DNA of 64,000 nucleotides from M3007 sp033764075 (GTDB lineage Bacteria; Bacteroidota; Bacteroidia; Chitinophagales; Saprospiraceae). Location: positions 62,001 to 126,000 of the forward strand of contig JANRJH010000019.1 in assembly GCA_033764075.1 (NCBI GenBank). Reading direction: 5' to 3'. Below, piece by piece: positions 28,234 through 36,005 of the stretch (positions within the stretch are counted from its first letter, which is position 1; every line of letters begins with the position of its first letter). The notes beneath the pieces are model-generated. The model worked only from the letters and a program-made list of their open reading frames with translations. It did no database searches and was not told the DNA's origin. The translations under genes and the position numbers were made by a program.

Positions 28234-29247
28234 CTAGAAAATGGGGCACGCCTTGGCGGTTTTGACCGGCGGTACGGGCAGGGGGGAGTAGACTACCGCG
28301 AGTTCGAAGCCCCCGCGCTGGTGGGTGGCGACGTCGAAGCCGGAAATGTTCACATCGTATGAGAAGCCCACCGTCCAGTCGTTCCGCTCCACCTGAATGG
28401 CCGGAATAAGCGCGTCTCCGGGCCGGATGCCCAGGGTGAGCTGGAGGGCGGTGTGGTTGGCTACGCCGGAGGTGAGTATCCGGCGGGCGCCGGCGCCGGC
28501 CAGGGTCTCCCCCGCGCTTTCCATGCGCTGCCAGAGCCCGTAAAATACCAGGTCGGTGGCGTCGCCGATTTGCCAGGCGCCGAAGCCGTTCGCCACCCAT
28601 CGGGTGGGCAGTTGGTAGGGGTCGTTTTCGTCGAACGACAAGGCGGGTTGGTTCAGGTGGGCGCCGGCGGCGCCCAGGTCAATGCGTGTGCGGGTTCCCT
28701 GCGGCTGGAAATGCCAGTTGAGTCCTGCGGACAGGGTCAGGTTGGCGCCGGTGGCGTCGGCCAGGAGCTCTTTGGTCGGCAGACCGGGCACGTACTGGGC
28801 GCCGTCCCACTGGTTTTTCACCCGCAGGCTGGAGAAGTCGAACGATCGCTGGATGGCGCCCAGGCCGGCGCCGACGCTCAGCGCCTGGGATGCACCCAGC
28901 GCCTGTGCGTAGGAACCGGTGATGCCCACCTGCGTCCATCGCAAACCGAGATCACCTGCCTGGTCGTGGGACAGGAAAAGCCCGCCTGCCGCCATGGCAC
29001 GCGCTTTTTTCCACAGTTTTGCATCTGCGCCGGCGGAAACGGTACGGTAGGCCACCGGCACACTCGACCACTGGTCGCGGTAGGCAGCCATGGCGCGCCA
29101 GGGGCCCACCATGACGCCGGTAAGCGCCGGGTTGATGGCCGGCGGTTGCATATAGGGTTGGGAGAAATGCAAGTCCTGCGCCGGCAGGGCCGACAGCCCC
29201 GTCAGCAAACAACAAAAAAACGGTAAAATCCTATGGAAAAGGAACAT
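28234..29247 (-). CDS. PorP/SprF family T9SS outer membrane protein
   Basis: 337 residues from the ATG at 29247 (a TTG two codons earlier is also open). The signal peptide is followed by the family start QDLHFSQPYMQPPAINPALTG (trimmed here to its key QxxxFSQ and NPALTG parts), then beta-barrel-like repeats, and the family-typical C-terminal ending KACPIF. PorP/SprF proteins are outer-membrane barrels that work with PorE/SprE-type partners or anchor type B-sorted adhesins. Here it is paired with the PD40/OmpA gene downstream. Confidence 0.92.
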   Translation of the reverse strand: MFLFHRILPFFCCLLTGLSALPAQDLHFSQPYMQPPAINPALTGVMVGPWRAMAAYRDQWSSVPVAYRTVSAGADAKLWKKARAMAAGGLFLSHDQAGDLGLRWTQVGITGSYAQALGASQALSVGAGLGAIQRSFDFSSLRVKNQWDGAQYVPGLPTKELLADATGANLTLSAGLNWHFQPQGTRTRIDLGAAGAHLNQPALSFDENDPYQLPTRWVANGFGAWQIGDATDLVFYGLWQRMESAGETLAGAGARRILTSGVANHTALQLTLGIRPGDALIPAIQVERNDWTVGFSYDVNISGFDVATHQRGGFELAVVYSPLPVPPVKTAKACPIF

Positions 29248-29372
29248 GACCAAGACACAAAATCGTTTGAGGCTTAAATGTATGTTTTTTCCTGCGGGAA
29301 AAACAAATACATCGCGTCCTCAAACGAAAATGTGCCGACAGGCGTCATTTTGACGCCGGGGTGTTCAGCGGC

Positions 29373-30434
29373 TCAATACCGCAACAGGGCAGCCACTTTG
29401 GGCTCGAAGGTGCCGGCCGGAACGAAAAACACACTGCCCTGGTGGCCCAGGACGATTTCGATCAGGTCGTCCACGGCGTCTTCGACTTGCACCACCACTT
29501 CCGAGTCGGGCTCCTCCAGGAAGAGCTCGTGGTTGTGCACATAAGCGGGGCAGCGGTAGCCGCGTTCGACAACCAGCTGGTCGACCCGCCCTTCGCGGGC
29601 CAAAGGCCACACATTCACGATGCCGTGCGACGCTTTGTGCCGTCCTTCCGCCTCGGCGAGCTGGTCTTTTACGTTTTCGGCGCGGGCCACGCGGATGTCG
29701 TGCAGGATGGGCTCCAGGGCTTCGGCCAGCCTGGTTTCCTGTACCTGGTCGAAGGAGCCGTTCAGCCGTCCCTTAAGGTGTTCGCCGTGGTGGGTATGGT
29801 TGAAGAAGAAGTTCAGGGACTCTTCGTTGCCCCCCACGATCACCGGCAATTTGCGGCGGTTGAGGTATTGGCCCAGGTTTTTGTCTACGTGTTGCAGGTA
29901 CGTTTGGAAGGCATCGTGGTCGCCGTGCATCTTGTCGAAAGACCAGTCTGCTTCCACCGCCAGGTCTTCCAGTCCCTCGTGGTGTTTGGTGACATCCCAC
30001 AGCTTGCGGCCCAGGCCGTAGTACAGGCGGCTGTCGTTGCGGCTCAGGGTGAGGAAAAAGTACTCGTCCAGCGAGCCCATGCCGTACACCAGGTCGCGCA
30101 CCTCAAAGGAGGTGTCCACGATCACCTTGCGGTGCACGGGAAAGGGGAAATCCACCTTTTTGGCCACCTGGCCGCCGACGAAGAATCCGAGTCCTTCTTC
30201 ACCGTGGGCGAAATCGACCCCTTCGGCCAGCGCGTGCAGGCGATCCATGAGGTCTTTTACCGCCCGTTTGTCCAGCCCTTTTTCTTCCAGCGCCATTTCC
30301 GCTTCCCGGAAGGCCCCTTTGAGGGTGGCGTCGGTCATTTTGTGGTCCTGAAATCCTTTTTCCGTAGGCAGCACGATCGAAACGCACCAGCCGTCGCCGG
30401 TGGTCCGCAGTTGATTGAATAGCGATTTGTACAT
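29373..30434 (-). CDS. baeRF-type release-factor-like protein
   Basis: 353 residues, cytosolic. The three-part layout resembles the bacterial archaeo-eukaryotic release factor (baeRF) families described by comparative genomics: an N-terminal domain with SIVLPTEKGFQDHK, a middle domain with DEYFFLTLSRNDSRLYYG, and a C-terminal L7Ae-like half with LPVIVGGNEESLNFF. The typical ending is VFFVPAGTF and VAALLRY. A role in ribosome-associated peptide release or stress recovery is proposed for such proteins and is not demonstrated. It stands alone between the PorP/SprF pair and a divergent secreted hydrolase. Confidence 0.72.
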   Translation of the reverse strand: MYKSLFNQLRTTGDGWCVSIVLPTEKGFQDHKMTDATLKGAFREAEMALEEKGLDKRAVKDLMDRLHALAEGVDFAHGEEGLGFFVGGQVAKKVDFPFPVHRKVIVDTSFEVRDLVYGMGSLDEYFFLTLSRNDSRLYYGLGRKLWDVTKHHEGLEDLAVEADWSFDKMHGDHDAFQTYLQHVDKNLGQYLNRRKLPVIVGGNEESLNFFFNHTHHGEHLKGRLNGSFDQVQETRLAEALEPILHDIRVARAENVKDQLAEAEGRHKASHGIVNVWPLAREGRVDQLVVERGYRCPAYVHNHELFLEEPDSEVVVQVEDAVDDLIEIVLGHQGSVFFVPAGTFEPKVAALLRY

Positions 30435-30593
30435 GACGTTGTGTTGTATTGTTTATTTACCGGGGTAAAAGTCCGTGCCGTCTCCGGGGTTTTCCATGAC
30501 CCCGGTAGGCCGGGCGGTATGATTTGGGTCATCGTTTCGGCAATGGCCGGCGTGGTTTTCCGTTTTTGGATTATCATTGTCCAAAAAAATGCC

Positions 30594-31442
30594 ATGCGGC
30601 CTTTGTTTCTCCTGCTTCTTTTTCTGTTGATGACCGACACGCCGACCCATGCGCAGACCGGCGCTTTCCGGGTCATGACCTGGAACATCCGTTTCGACAA
30701 CCCTTCGGACGGCCCCGACGCGTGGCCGCTGCGCCGCGAGCGGGTGCTTGGGCTCATCCGCTTCCACGCACCCGATGTCTTCGGCATCCAGGAGGGCCTG
30801 GCCGCCCAGGTGGAATACCTGAAGTCCGAACTGCCCGAATATACCTGCGTGGGTGTCGGGCGCGACGACGGCAAGGCGGGCGGGGAGTTCAGCGCCCTGT
30901 TTTTCCGCCAGGACCGGTTCACGGCAACCCAAAGCGGCACCTTCTGGCTCTCGCCGTCGCCGGAAAAACCCTCCAAAGGCTGGGATGCCGCCCTGAACCG
31001 CATCTGTACGTACGCGGTGCTGGCCGACCGGCAAACCGGCGGTCGGGTGTTCGTTTTCAACACCCATTTTGATCACGTGGGCGACACCGCCCGCCTGCGC
31101 TCGGCCCAATTGCTGGTGTCCAAAATGGCGGAGCTGAACCCGCAGGGTCACCCGGCGGTCATCATGGGCGACTTCAACGCCGCACCGGGCAGCCCGCCCA
31201 TCCAGACCCTGGCTTCGGCCTGGTCCGATGCCCGGGTTGCCGGGCGGACACCCCCCTACGGCCCGGAAGGCACGTTTAATGGTTTTCGTCCGGCAGCCGA
31301 ACCTTTGGGCAACCGCATCGACTATGTGTTTGTTCAGCAATGCAGCGTGCAGCGGTATGCCGCGCTGAGCGACCAGTGGTTGGGCCGGTACCCGTCGGAC
31401 CACCTGCCGGTGCTGGCCGATCTGTTGGCCGGACACCGTTAA
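30594..31442 (+). CDS. Secreted endonuclease/exonuclease/phosphatase-fold enzyme
   Basis: 282 residues from the ATG at 30594, which gives a clean signal peptide (MRPLFLLLLFLLMTDTPTHAQ). The EEP fold is shown by MTWNIRFDN (metal-side Asn), FGIQEG (metal Glu), FNTHFDHVG, IMGDFNAAPGS with the Asp-x-Asn pair, RIDYVFV and the closing SDHLPV with catalytic His. Targets of secreted family members include nucleic acids and phosphoinositide-type esters; the substrate here is unknown. Longer readings from 30441 add an unlikely N-terminus. Confidence 0.9.
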   Translation: MRPLFLLLLFLLMTDTPTHAQTGAFRVMTWNIRFDNPSDGPDAWPLRRERVLGLIRFHAPDVFGIQEGLAAQVEYLKSELPEYTCVGVGRDDGKAGGEFSALFFRQDRFTATQSGTFWLSPSPEKPSKGWDAALNRICTYAVLADRQTGGRVFVFNTHFDHVGDTARLRSAQLLVSKMAELNPQGHPAVIMGDFNAAPGSPPIQTLASAWSDARVAGRTPPYGPEGTFNGFRPAAEPLGNRIDYVFVQQCSVQRYAALSDQWLGRYPSDHLPVLADLLAGHR

Positions 31443-31479
31443 TATGCATCCGGTTCAAACACCAACACACCACCCGACC

Positions 31480-31974
31480 ATGACATTGACATCAAGACCC
31501 ATTGCCCAAAAAAAACGCATCGCCCTGGTGGCGCACGACCACAAAAAGGACGACCTGATCGACTGGGCGGTGTACAACCGCGCGGTGCTGGTGGAGCACG
31601 ATCTGTACGGCACCGGCACTACGGGCAAGCTGATGGCTGAAGCGCTCGGCGTGCCGGTGACGCGCATGCTCAGCGGCCCCCTCGGCGGCGACCAGCAGAT
31701 CGGCGCCATGATTGCCGAAGGCCGGATCGACGTGCTGATCTTTTTTTGGGATCCCATGGAGGCCCAGCCCCACGACCCCGACATCAAGGCCCTGCTGCGC
31801 CTGGGGGTGCTGTGGAACATCCCGTTTGCCTGCAACCGGTCGTCGGCCGACTTTCTGATGACCTCCCCGCTCATGCACGAGCCTTACCAGGCCATGCTGA
31901 CCGATTACGGCAGTTATCTGGGCCGGCTGCAGGGGGAGGTGAAGGGGGATTTGGAAAAGGAAGAAGTTCCGTGA
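31480..31974 (+). CDS. mgsA: Methylglyoxal synthase
   Basis: 164 residues from the ATG at 31480. It converts dihydroxyacetone phosphate to methylglyoxal and phosphate as a bypass of lower glycolysis. Hallmarks are ALVAHDHKKDDLIDW (about 14-28), the phosphate loop LYGTGTTG, SGPLGGDQQIG with the catalytic Asp, and FFWDPMEAQPHDPD. The C-terminal tail (GEVKGDLEKEEVP) is charged. It is directly followed, with a GTGA overlap, by a truncated RHS-core fragment. Confidence 0.95.
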   Translation: MTLTSRPIAQKKRIALVAHDHKKDDLIDWAVYNRAVLVEHDLYGTGTTGKLMAEALGVPVTRMLSGPLGGDQQIGAMIAEGRIDVLIFFWDPMEAQPHDPDIKALLRLGVLWNIPFACNRSSADFLMTSPLMHEPYQAMLTDYGSYLGRLQGEVKGDLEKEEVP

Positions 31975-32291
31975 CGCGATACCCCGCCGCACCCAACAAC
32001 CCGCACTTGCCCGATACCAGCCGTTACCCTATCTTTGAAGGCAAAAAGCGTTACGAATTGACGAACCACCTCGGCAATCCTTCGTACCTCAGGACAAGCA
32101 TTCTGGCCGTAGTAACCGACCGCAAGCGCGGGCGATCCACCGGCAGCTCGGCCATACAGTGGTTCGAGGCGGATGTGCTCAGCGCGCAGCAGTACTACCC
32201 CTTCGGCATGTTGATGCCGGGCAGCGGCACGGTCACTAATCACCAAAAGTGTACCACCAGTTTGCACCAAAAGTGCATCTGGTATACTTGA
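31971..32291 (+). pseudogene. RHS repeat-associated core fragment, C-terminal side
   Basis: The frame from 31971 reads PHLPDTSR then FEGKKRYELTNHLGN, ILAVVTDRK, FEADVLSAQQYYPFGMLMPG, the conserved RHS core of Bacteroidota polymorphic toxins. Both ends are missing: it begins at the mgsA stop and homology stops near 32225. A 21-bp in-frame insertion (32079-32099) splits the NHLGN and LAVVTDRK motifs that are normally adjacent. A second fragment covering the preceding part of the core lies at 33764-34293, and both share the LPDTSR...FEGKKR segment. This is a degraded remnant, not a functional toxin. Confidence 0.82.
32241..32275. repeat. Paired CACCAAAAGTG motifs, possible IS-end remnant
   Basis: CACCAAAAGTG occurs at 32241-32251 and again at 32265-32275, 24 bases apart, at exactly the point where RHS similarity ends. 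Repeated motifs of this kind are typical of terminal transposase-binding sites in IS21-like elements, but no transposase is present, so the assignment is tentative. Confidence 0.35.
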
Positions 32292-32442
32292 CTTCTGACA
32301 CCCATTGAATCTGCCGATATAGCCATGTAAGGTTGGAAAGAGGAAGATTTTGACCGGCTGTTGTATACCCACTACTGCACACCGTACATTCCCGCAGACA
32401 GCGTAAAATCCTTAAATGTGCGCCTCGTTTAAAATAAATTTG

Positions 32443-32475
32443 TACTTTTGTTTCTGTAAAACCTAAAATTTTAGG
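32443..32475 (+). promoter_or_regulatory. Promoter and palindromic operator of the AbiEi-type gene
   Basis: TACTTTTG at 32443-32450 matches the -7 consensus. It is followed at 32462-32475 by the perfect 14-bp palindrome CCTAAAATTTTAGG, close to the expected start of transcription and 10 bases before the ATG. AbiEi antitoxins are known to repress their own operons by binding inverted repeats, so this is the likely operator. Confidence 0.6.
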
Positions 32476-32485
32476 AAAAATAGAA

Positions 32486-33112
32486 ATGAAACTGCTTGAG
32501 TTTTTAGACCGATTCAGAAAAGCGCCCGCCTTTTCAGTAAAAGAGGTGGAGCAGTTTTATCCGGGTTTTGAGCGAGAGAACCTGCTCAATTGGCAAAAAA
32601 AAGGCTATATTGTGCGCATTCGGAATGGATGGTACAGCGTTGCCGGTCGCATCGAAACCGAAGAACACCTGTATTGGGTGGCCAACAAAATATACCGACC
32701 CTCTTATGTATCGCTGGAAACCGCTCATGCCTACTATGGTTGGATCCCGGAAGCGGTGTTCACTGTCACTTCTGTCTCCACCCGGAAAACACAGGCATTT
32801 GACACGCCTGTTGGCCACTTCCGTTATTCCACCGTAAAACCCTCCCTTTTTTTTGGCTACCGATTGTTGAAAACGGAGCGCTATGGAACAAAAATAGCGG
32901 AGCCCGAGAAAGCCTTGCTCGATTTCCTCTATCTACACCCCAAAATCGCTGCGATAGCAGATTTTGAGGCGCTCCGCTTTAACCTCGACCAAATGAGACT
33001 CGACATAAACCAGGAAAAATTGAGTGCTTATTGTGCGTTATTTAATTCTATTACCCTGGCCAAACGGCTCCGAATCTTTCAAAACTACCTTTACCATGCT
33101 GAATCTGTCTGA
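32486..33112 (+). CDS. AbiEi-type antitoxin / transcriptional regulator (type IV TA family)
   Basis: 208 residues. The N-terminal winged helix (about 1-60; EFLDRFRKAPAFSVKEVEQFY, key FSVKEV and LLNWQKKGYIVRIRNGWY) and the following AbiEi_4-like domain (SLETAHAYYGWIPEAVFTVTSVSTRKT region, then EPEKALLDFLYL) match AbiEi-type antitoxins of abortive-infection systems. The gene is intact. The base composition is clearly more AT-rich than the flanking core genes, consistent with recent transfer. The adjacent toxin gene is broken, so this antitoxin is an orphan that may persist as an autoregulator. Confidence 0.82.
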   Translation: MKLLEFLDRFRKAPAFSVKEVEQFYPGFERENLLNWQKKGYIVRIRNGWYSVAGRIETEEHLYWVANKIYRPSYVSLETAHAYYGWIPEAVFTVTSVSTRKTQAFDTPVGHFRYSTVKPSLFFGYRLLKTERYGTKIAEPEKALLDFLYLHPKIAAIADFEALRFNLDQMRLDINQEKLSAYCALFNSITLAKRLRIFQNYLYHAESV

Positions 33113-33387
33113 ACTGCTGGAGGCTTATCCGGCGTCCGTGCGCGTGCATCGGTCGTTCATTTTACGCGAATATTTACAATGCAAGATTCTGGAAATACTG
33201 TTTGAAGGCATTAGAAATGAAATTGGGGATTTCCAATCGCGCCCAATTGATGGAACGGGTACGAAATATATGCCAACAACTCGACATGGATGAAATGGTA
33301 AAAGACGTACGCAATTTCTTGTTTTACCCGGCTGACGAAAAAAAAATACGGTTGTTTTTGCCGGTTTTGGAGCAATCGGATTTTTAA
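33096..33387 (+). pseudogene. Deleted and frameshifted AbiEii-type toxin
   Basis: An ATG at 33096 overlaps the antitoxin end by 17 bases, the usual AbiE arrangement. The first frame gives LNLSELLEAYP and the toxin-like FILREYLQCKILEILFE, then runs to nonsense. A different frame from about 33202 gives LDMDEMVKDVRNFLFY and a charged end, resembling the C-terminus of AbiEii nucleotidyltransferases. The catalytic centre (GGTxLxx and DxDF motifs) between them is absent. The remnant is about 290 bases where the intact gene should be about 700 or more, so the toxin cannot be active. Confidence 0.68.
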
Positions 33388-33413
33388 TATTCAGGCGTTT
33401 TTGCCAGTCCAAC

Positions 33414-33760
33414 GAGGGTGTCTCATAAGTCCTATGTCTACATTCGCCTTCAAATAAAATATTGAGCCAGTCGATATTGACTGGATGGCTTAATGCCTGC
33501 TGTCGTCAACTTTGCATACAAAGATTGCCTTGCCGTTTTTGGCGGTCTCGCCGCCATTTGTTTTAATTTTTTTGCCGCGAATTAGCGCGAATTCGCGCTA
33601 ATTCGCGGCAAAAAAATCTCGTTTCGTTGTAAACTGCTTAGATACCTCGCCCTTGCGGTCATTTGACGACATCGGGCTTGAGGCCATTCTATCGGTTAAC
33701 TTGGTCTTCCAAAATTTTGATTGGCGGAATGCCGGTATTTTCGACTTATGAGACACCCTC
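33414..33760. mobile_element. 347-bp MITE-like element with 18-bp terminal inverted repeats
   Basis: GAGGGTGTCTCATAAGTC at 33414-33431 is exactly inverted at 33743-33760. The interior has no transposase-sized frame. It contains a long perfect palindrome at about 33559-33607 centred on GAATTC. The termini resemble those of DDE insertion sequences, so this is a non-autonomous derivative or an internal-deletion remnant. No clear target duplication is visible (AAC left, ATT right), and RHS fragment 2 begins directly after the right end. Confidence 0.75.
33559..33607. repeat. Long perfect palindrome inside the MITE-like element
   Basis: A run of T, GCCGCGAATTAGCGCGAATT and the exact reverse complement ending in a run of A form a stem of about 24 bp with no loop, centred on GAATTC. 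It could extrude as a cruciform or form a hairpin when single-stranded. Confidence 0.85.
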
Positions 33761-33763
33761 ATT

Positions 33764-34293
33764 TTTCCCACGTGGACGACGCCCAACTCACTACCAGCGC
33801 CTACACCGGCGACCTCGAAGACCAGGCCCCCAACAACGACGCATACGACGCCATCGGCAACCTCACACAGGACACCCGCGACAGCATATCCAACATCAGC
33901 TGGACCAACGCCCAAAAAATAGACACGATCCAAAAAACCGATCGCACCCTCCGCTTCCGCTACAACGCGATGCAAGAACGGGTGGCCAGGTACAGCAAGC
34001 CCAACAGCAGCCATGCCGAAAAGCGCACCTACTACCTCCGCCATGCGCAGGGCAACACCCTGGCCACCTCCAGCGGCTGGGTGCAAAACACCGGCAGCAC
34101 GGTGACGTGGGACTCCTTCAAACTCGCCGAACAACACCGCTACGGCTCAAGCCGCGTGGGCTACCTGCAGCCGGATGTGAAGCTGTACCCCACGGCGCCC
34201 AAAAATCCGCACTTGCCTGATACGAGCCGTTGCCCTGACTTTGAAGGCAAAAAGCGTTGCGAATTTTACTCACTCACCCGCAACCGCCAATAA
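33764..34293 (+). pseudogene. RHS repeat-associated core fragment, N-terminal side
   Basis: The frame reads YDAIGNLTQDTRDSISNI, FRYNAMQERVAR, YYLRHAQGNTLAT and LAEQHRYGSSRVG, all RHS/YD-repeat core motifs, then PHLPDTSR and FEGKKR, after which similarity ends and a stop follows. It has no start of its own; upstream bases belong to the MITE-like element. It overlaps in content, by the LPDTSR...FEGKKR segment, with the fragment at 31971-32291, so two different broken RHS copies are present rather than one interrupted gene. Its end overlaps the convergent lipoprotein gene. Confidence 0.82.
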
Positions 34294-34821
34294 TGGCGCA
34301 TACTGCATCCGCTTCTTCTCCCACTCACCTTGCAACACGGTGCTGTTCTGGTAGTACGATTGCGTTTTTTCATAACGGCCAATGGCATATTGGCGGATTT
34401 TATCATCGGGCCAGTAACCTCGAAGCGCGTCCAGGCAGGTTACATATTCTTCAACAGCGTGTGTGTACGGCATGGCCGACTGTTCTTCCACATAAAACGC
34501 GATGACCTCTTTGGGCGCTTTTTCGGCCAGGCCATGCACACCGACCAAAACGGAAAAGGCCGTATTTTTTACGTTCGCATAGTAGTCCTTTTCTTTTTCC
34601 CTGGGCAACTCATCCCGGTAATACCGGTCCAAATCCGCCCAGGTGTACTTCGATTTTTCCATTGTCATCAACATGACCGGGTGGTCTGTGGGGATTTTGC
34701 CCTTGAAATCCGACGTTCGGTTTTCAATTGGAACGTCAAATATCCTTATGTTCGACTCCTGTTTGGCATGGCAGGCCAGCAGCAGCCATGCGAGGCCGAG
34801 CAAAAAAAGACTGTTTTTCAT
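34270..34821 (-). CDS. Lipoprotein of unknown function
   Basis: 183 residues from the ATG at 34821. MKNSLFLLGLAWLLLAC is a clear lipoprotein signal with the LLAC lipobox. The mature part is helical and charged (SKYTWADLDRYYRDELPREK, key Tyr and Trp residues) with no recognised domain. It is convergent with and overlaps RHS fragment 2 by 24 bases. An immunity role linked to the RHS remnants is possible from position but nothing in the sequence demonstrates it, and it is on the opposite strand. A longer frame to 34953 would translate a dispersed palindrome and is rejected. Confidence 0.65.
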   Translation of the reverse strand: MKNSLFLLGLAWLLLACHAKQESNIRIFDVPIENRTSDFKGKIPTDHPVMLMTMEKSKYTWADLDRYYRDELPREKEKDYYANVKNTAFSVLVGVHGLAEKAPKEVIAFYVEEQSAMPYTHAVEEYVTCLDALRGYWPDDKIRQYAIGRYEKTQSYYQNSTVLQGEWEKKRMQYAPLLAVAGE

Positions 34822-34893
34822 GGTGATGTTTAGTTTTCTAAAATCTTCGAAGGCTGAGAATCTGTGGGATACCACCCCGTAAATATAAATCCA

Positions 34894-34925
34894 ACTCGTC
34901 CTACGAGTATACTCGTAGGACGAAT
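34894..34925. repeat. Dispersed 32-bp palindrome, copy 4
   Basis: Same palindrome as at 2045-2076, with one outer mismatch, again followed by TTTTT on the plus strand. Unlike copy 3 it sits between divergent genes, 21 bases before the flippase-like ATG, where a terminator would not be expected. Confidence 0.88.
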
Positions 34926-34946
34926 TTTTCCCAACTTTGCCCCGCC

Positions 34947-36005
34947 ATGTCAAACAACCTCAAACGAATCCTCCAATTCGTCCTCTTCATCGGCCTCGGC
35001 GTGGGCATCATGGCCCTCGTTTTCCGCAGCCAGGATGCCGCCTTTCAGGAGCAGTGCCGCCTCGACGGCATTGCGCCGGAGGATTGCCGGCTGCTGGACA
35101 AGCTCTGGGCCGACTTCACGAGTGTATCTCCTTTCTGGATGTTTCTGGTCATGCTGGCCTTCACGGTGAGCAACCTGCTGCGCGCCCTGCGCTGGCAGAT
35201 GCTCCTGCGCCCCCTGGGGCACGAGGTCGGCCTGGCCAACAGCTTCCTGCCCATCCTGCTCGGCTACTTCGCCAACCTGGGCTTCCCGCGCCTGGGCGAG
35301 ATCATGCGCGCCGGGGCCATGAGCCGCTACGAGAAAATTCCGTTTGAAAAGGTGGTGGGCACCCTGGTGGTCGACCGGCTGGTGGATTTCCTCTGCCTGC
35401 TGCTGGTGCTGGCACTGGCCTTCCTGTTCGAGGCCGATACCCTGTGGGCGTTCATACAGGGCAACCGCAGCAGCGGCGCGCCTGCCTCCGGCCCCTTGTC
35501 GTCGCCGCTGGTGTGGGGCGCCCTGGCGCTCCTGGCTGCCGGCGCCGCGCTGGCCTGGTTCTTCCGGACGCGCATCCTGGCCATTCCGTTTTTTCAGAAA
35601 ATTGCCGGCATGATCGAAGGGTTCGGCGCCGGCCTGCGCAGCGTGCTGCGCACGTCGTCGCCCGGGCTGTTCATCGCCTACTCGCTGGGCATCTGGCTCA
35701 TGTTTTACCTGCAGGCCTATTTCAACCTTCAGGCGTTTGCCCCCACGGCCCACCTCGGGCCCCAGGCGGCGCTCATGGTGTTTGTGTTCGGCACCCTGGG
35801 CTTCATCATCCCCTCCCCGGGCGGCATGGGCACCTACCACGCCCTGTGCATTGCCGGACTGGCGCTGTACGGCATCGCGGGCAACGACGCCTTTTCGTAC
35901 GCCAACATCTCCTTTTTTGCCGTGCAAATCTTTTACAACCTCGTCGGTGGCATGCTGGCCCTCACCCTGCTGCCCTGGCTCAACCGGAAAGCGAGCACCG
36001 CATGA
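34947..36005 (+). CDS. Lysylphosphatidylglycerol synthase TM/flippase-like membrane protein
   Basis: 352 residues with about eight hydrophobic segments. The family (UPF0104, LPG_synthase_TM) is shown by FTVSNLLRALRWQMLLRPLG (key NLLRALRW), LGYFANLGFPRLGEIMRAG (key NLGFPRLGE) and the late GTLGFIIPSPGGMGTYHAL. The lysyltransferase domain of MprF is absent, so it is a stand-alone membrane unit, probably moving a lipid or lipid-linked sugar. It ends with an ATGA overlap into rfaE2, which suggests a link to lipopolysaccharide assembly. Confidence 0.88.
   Translation: MSNNLKRILQFVLFIGLGVGIMALVFRSQDAAFQEQCRLDGIAPEDCRLLDKLWADFTSVSPFWMFLVMLAFTVSNLLRALRWQMLLRPLGHEVGLANSFLPILLGYFANLGFPRLGEIMRAGAMSRYEKIPFEKVVGTLVVDRLVDFLCLLLVLALAFLFEADTLWAFIQGNRSSGAPASGPLSSPLVWGALALLAAGAALAWFFRTRILAIPFFQKIAGMIEGFGAGLRSVLRTSSPGLFIAYSLGIWLMFYLQAYFNLQAFAPTAHLGPQAALMVFVFGTLGFIIPSPGGMGTYHALCIAGLALYGIAGNDAFSYANISFFAVQIFYNLVGGMLALTLLPWLNRKASTA

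Noticed and set aside
26172..28265. 697-codon open frame on the plus strand opposite the PD40/OmpA gene
   Set aside because: Antisense shadow of a gene with clear TPR, PD40 and OmpA motifs; the sequence is Val/Gly-rich without domains.
33414..33760. Intact insertion sequence
   Set aside because: The interior is only 311 bp and holds no transposase-like reading frame.
34270..34821. Immunity protein for the RHS fragments
   Set aside because: The gene is on the opposite strand, encodes a lipoprotein and has no immunity-family motif; only proximity supports the idea.
34822..34953. Longer N-terminus for the lipoprotein gene ending at 34270
   Set aside because: It runs through palindrome copy 4 and would bury the lipoprotein signal 44 residues inside.
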